From an uncultured Clostridia bacterium (GTDB taxonomy: Bacteria; Bacillota; Clostridia; TANB77; CAG-508), in contig CANRML010000016.1 of NCBI GenBank assembly GCA_947631725.1, positions 1-15,955 on the forward strand: 15,955 nucleotides of DNA. Reading direction: 5' to 3'. Position numbers and translations under genes: made by a program. Within the stretch, counting starts at the first letter, position 1. Each line of letters begins with the position of its first letter. Below the pieces are notes generated by a model. That model had not been told where the DNA came from and made no database searches. It was given only the letters and a program-made list of their open reading frames with translations. Shown here piece by piece: positions 13,968-15,955 of the stretch.

Positions 13968-15263
13968 CTATGTCGTTATATAATGGGGGTTTGCCGTTTT
14001 TACTTTTACTTCTTCTAATTTATTTTCATCCTTTTTTTCATTACTTTCTACTAGAATATAGTTTGATGTGTGCCCTTTACTTATTCCATTTTTTTCTTCT
14101 TCCCATAATACTTCTATATTTTTTCCTACATATTTTTTGTTATATTCTTCTTCATTTTTATCTGATAATTCTATCAGTTTTTTGCTTCTTTCTTCTTTAA
14201 TTTCTGGAGATATTTGATTTGGCATTTTTGCAGCTATAGTTCCTTTTCTTGGAGAATATTGGAAAATATGCATTTTATAGAACTTTATTTCTTGCAAAAA
14301 TTGATAAGTTTTTTTAAATTCTTCTTCTGTCTCTCCTGGAAATCCTACTATTATGTCTGTTGTTAAATTAGAATTTGGATATGCTGCTTTTAATATTTTT
14401 ACTATTTCTTTAAATTGACTTGTAGTATATTTTCTATTCATCCTTTTCAAAGTATCATCATTTCCACTTTGTAATGATAAATGAAAATGTTCACAGATTT
14501 TTTCTAATTTTGTTAGTCTTTTTACAAATTCTTCAGTTATTAGTAATGGTTCAATAGAGCCTAGTCTTATTCTTTTAATTCCCTCTATTTTATTTATTTC
14601 TTCTAAAAGATCAATTAATTTATATTCTTCTTCAAAATCTCTTCCATATGATGCAATATGGATTCCTGTTATTACAACTTCTTTTATTCCTTTTTTTGCA
14701 ATCTTTTTTATTTCATTTATTACATTTTCTGGTTTTCTACTTCTTATCCTACCTCTTGCATATGGTATTATACAATATGAACAAAAATTATCACATCCAT
14801 CTTGTACTTTTATAACTGCTCTTGTTTTTTCTGTATAAATAATTTCTCCGAATTCTGAAAATTCTTTTATATTTGATATATCTTTTACCTTCTCTGTATT
14901 TTCTTTTTCCTCATCTAAAAGTTCATTACAATATTTTACTATATCTTTTTTTTCTTCATTTCCTAAAATAACATCAACTTCTTTAATTTTCTCTATTTCT
15001 TCTTTTGCTACTTGTACATAACATCCTACTGCAATTATTTTACTATTTGGATTATTGTCTTTTGCTTTTCTTAGCATTTGTCTTGATTTTCTATCTGACA
15101 TATTTGTTACTGTGCAAGTATTTATAATATAAATATCTGGTGATGCTCCATATTCTACTATTTTATATCCAGCATCTATTAATTTTTGTGCCATAGCATT
15201 TGTTTCATATTGATTTACTTTACAGCCTAAAGTTACAAATGCAACTTTTTTCTCTTTTTCCAT
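13968..15263 (-). CDS. mtaB: tRNA (N6-threonylcarbamoyladenosine-37 C2)-methylthiotransferase MtaB
   Basis: MtaB is a radical SAM enzyme that converts t6A37 to ms2t6A37 in tRNAs reading ANN codons. The 431-aa product has the N-terminal MTTase domain with the three cluster cysteines C14 (TLGCKVNQYE), C50 (NTCTVTNMSDRKSRQ) and C81 (VGCYVQ). The radical SAM motif is CDNFCSYC (C157, C161, C164). HLSLQSGNDDTLKRMNRKY and a C-terminal TRAM-like RNA-binding region follow. CKVNQYET together with RGRIRSR indicates the MtaB/YqeV group rather than MiaB or RimO. The ATG at 15263 is 8 nt after GGAAG; the GTG at 15272 overlaps that site and is not used here. It has its own promoter (15300-15328). Confidence 0.95.
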   Translation of the reverse strand: MEKEKKVAFVTLGCKVNQYETNAMAQKLIDAGYKIVEYGASPDIYIINTCTVTNMSDRKSRQMLRKAKDNNPNSKIIAVGCYVQVAKEEIEKIKEVDVILGNEEKKDIVKYCNELLDEEKENTEKVKDISNIKEFSEFGEIIYTEKTRAVIKVQDGCDNFCSYCIIPYARGRIRSRKPENVINEIKKIAKKGIKEVVITGIHIASYGRDFEEEYKLIDLLEEINKIEGIKRIRLGSIEPLLITEEFVKRLTKLEKICEHFHLSLQSGNDDTLKRMNRKYTTSQFKEIVKILKAAYPNSNLTTDIIVGFPGETEEEFKKTYQFLQEIKFYKMHIFQYSPRKGTIAAKMPNQISPEIKEERSKKLIELSDKNEEEYNKKYVGKNIEVLWEEEKNGISKGHTSNYILVESNEKKDENKLEEVKVKTANPHYITT

Positions 15264-15299
15264 TTTTCTCACTTCCGTTTTTTGTTATATAATATTTAT

Positions 15300-15328
15300 A
15301 TTTTAAACTATTTTTCGTTCTTTTGCAA
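15300..15328 (-). promoter_or_regulatory. Sigma-A promoter for mtaB
   Basis: On the minus strand there is a -35 box TTGCAA (15323-15328), a 17-nt spacer and a -10 box TAAAAT (15300-15305). Transcription should start near 15293, about 30 nt before the mtaB ATG. It lies just after the upstream gene's terminator. Confidence 0.7.
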
Positions 15329-15350
15329 GTTTATATCTATCTTTATATAT

Positions 15351-15378
15351 AAAATGGAGGTTTGAAAACCCCCATTTT
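15351..15378 (-). terminator. Intrinsic terminator after the small membrane-protein gene
   Basis: An 11-bp stem (15351-15361 with 15368-15378) has a 6-nt loop. In the minus-strand RNA the arms are AAAATGGGGGT and ACCTCCATTTT, with one G-U pair that would be an A-C mismatch on the plus strand, which supports leftward use. A T-rich tail (TTTTATATAT) follows. It begins 17 nt after the stop at 15396. Confidence 0.75.
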
Positions 15379-15395
15379 TTCTTATGGCATACTCA

Positions 15396-15881
15396 TTATT
15401 CTTCAAATGTAAAATGAAAATTAAAATAACTGTAGTTTATGATTTCTGATTTATAAACTTCCTCGTTATTTTTGTCTTTAACGACAAGGCATATCTTTTC
15501 GTCGTCAGTAAGTTTAGCATAAAATCTACATCCTTCTTTTTTTAAGATCTTCTTTATCATCTCCATGTAGTTTCCATAGCCTTTTACTACAAAATATACT
15601 TCTGAAAAACTTGTGTGTGATAAATGTCTTTCTGCTACGAATTCCATTTTCTTTTCTTCTTCTTTTTTCTTTTCTCCTTTAAAGATTACGAAATACGTAG
15701 CAAAGAAGCTAAGTATTGTTCCTATTATGCCACCAATCCAAAAGTTTACTCCTGCATATCCAGTTGGTTTAGAAATCAGTCCATTTACAAGTATACAAAT
15801 AAAATATATTACACTTATACTAAGTGATATTTTTAATGTATCCTTTGAACTTAGCTTACTTTTTTTCCGTTTGTCTGCCAT
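15396..15881 (-). CDS. Small two-helix membrane protein of unknown function
   Basis: I do not recognise this 161-aa protein. After a short basic N-terminus (ADKRKKSKL) there are two hydrophobic helices, about 17-36 and 47-67, joined by a short loop with KPTGYAG. A highly charged stretch KGEKKKEEEKK (68-78) follows, and then a soluble C-terminal domain (about 80-161) of mixed strands and helices, including GNYMEMIKKILKKEGCRFYA. The domain is probably cytoplasmic given the positive-inside pattern. The ATG at 15881 is chosen because the sequence upstream (AFERSEKG) reads like translated leader. AAGGA lies about 12 nt before it, which is long; ATG 15893 is an alternative but sits right against that site. 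A terminator follows at 15351-15378. Confidence 0.75.
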   Translation of the reverse strand: MADKRKKSKLSSKDTLKISLSISVIYFICILVNGLISKPTGYAGVNFWIGGIIGTILSFFATYFVIFKGEKKKEEEKKMEFVAERHLSHTSFSEVYFVVKGYGNYMEMIKKILKKEGCRFYAKLTDDEKICLVVKDKNNEEVYKSEIINYSYFNFHFTFEE

Positions 15882-15902
15882 AAAAAAAATCATTCCTTTC
15901 TC

Positions 15903-15949
15903 GCTTCGCTCAAAGGCACACATAGGTATGAAAGCCTTGAGATTGAAGC
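15903..15949 (-). other. Possible leader stem-loop at the right window edge
   Basis: On the minus strand GCTTC pairs with GAAGC (outer 5 bp) and CTCAAGGC with GCCTTTGAG (8 bp with one bulged base), around a 16-nt loop. It ends just before the AAGGA site of the membrane-protein gene. The last part contains the mirror-symmetric GAGCGAAGCGAG, which is more GC-rich than its surroundings. It may be a regulatory leader, an end of a repeat or the end of something outside the window. Confidence 0.4.
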
Positions 15950-15955
15950 ATTTTT

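Noticed and set aside
15882..15923. N-terminal extension of the small membrane protein beginning at 15923
   Set aside because: The extra residues fall on the leader stem-loop and the ribosome binding site, so they look like translated leader.
1..15955. Mobile element, prophage, CRISPR array, tRNA or rRNA
   Set aside because: No transposase, integrase, spaced direct repeats or RNA-gene signatures were seen; the genes are mostly conserved housekeeping genes on one strand.

Overview
The window is very AT-rich and every supported gene lies on the minus strand, so transcription runs leftward throughout. Gene content (DisA, RadA, MtaB, membrane-anchored cyclophilin, rpsO-pnp, priA-def-fmt), strong AGGAGG-type ribosome binding sites and consensus sigma-A promoters with 17-nt spacers point to a low-GC Firmicute, most likely an uncultured-type member of the Clostridia. 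Genus cannot be set from the sequence alone. Stops are standard. No mobile element, CRISPR array, tRNA or rRNA was seen.

From right to left, in transcription order, the layout is as follows. (1) At the right edge, a possible structured leader precedes a small two-helix membrane protein of unknown function, which ends in a terminator. (2) mtaB, a tRNA methylthiotransferase, has its own promoter. (3) A 114-aa protein of unknown function has its own promoter and a strong terminator. (4) radA, broken by one homopolymer frameshift, is followed by disA (c-di-AMP synthase), a membrane-anchored cyclophilin and pyrG (CTP synthase), ending in a terminator. (5) A consensus promoter starts a translation and replication cluster: priA, def, an uncharacterised protein with HTH-like segments, and fmt. 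It runs directly into a NeuD/PglD/EpsM-type acetyltransferase, broken by two homopolymer frameshifts, and a PglC/EpsL-type phosphoglycosyl transferase. (6) rpsO has its own promoter, a structured leader and a terminator. (7) pnp runs off the left edge.

The def-fmt pair formylates initiator tRNA and removes the formyl group from new proteins. rpsO-pnp is the widely conserved ribosomal protein and RNA-decay pair. radA-disA is a conserved DNA-repair and c-di-AMP pair. The acetyltransferase and phosphoglycosyl transferase would together make and load an N-acetylated sugar on undecaprenyl phosphate, for a surface glycan or glycoprotein.

The most interesting spot is the acetyltransferase gene (3061-3675). 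Its nucleotide-sugar-binding domain is interrupted by a G9 tract that puts it out of frame by one base, as in phase-variable surface-glycan genes. Its junction with the beta-helix acyltransferase domain falls on a perfect A AAA AAA heptamer, where a -1 shift would fuse the two domains exactly. Sequencing or assembly error in homopolymers is the main competing explanation, because radA also carries a homopolymer frameshift. The second notable element is the rpsO leader: a long hairpin whose loop can pair with the rpsO ribosome binding site.
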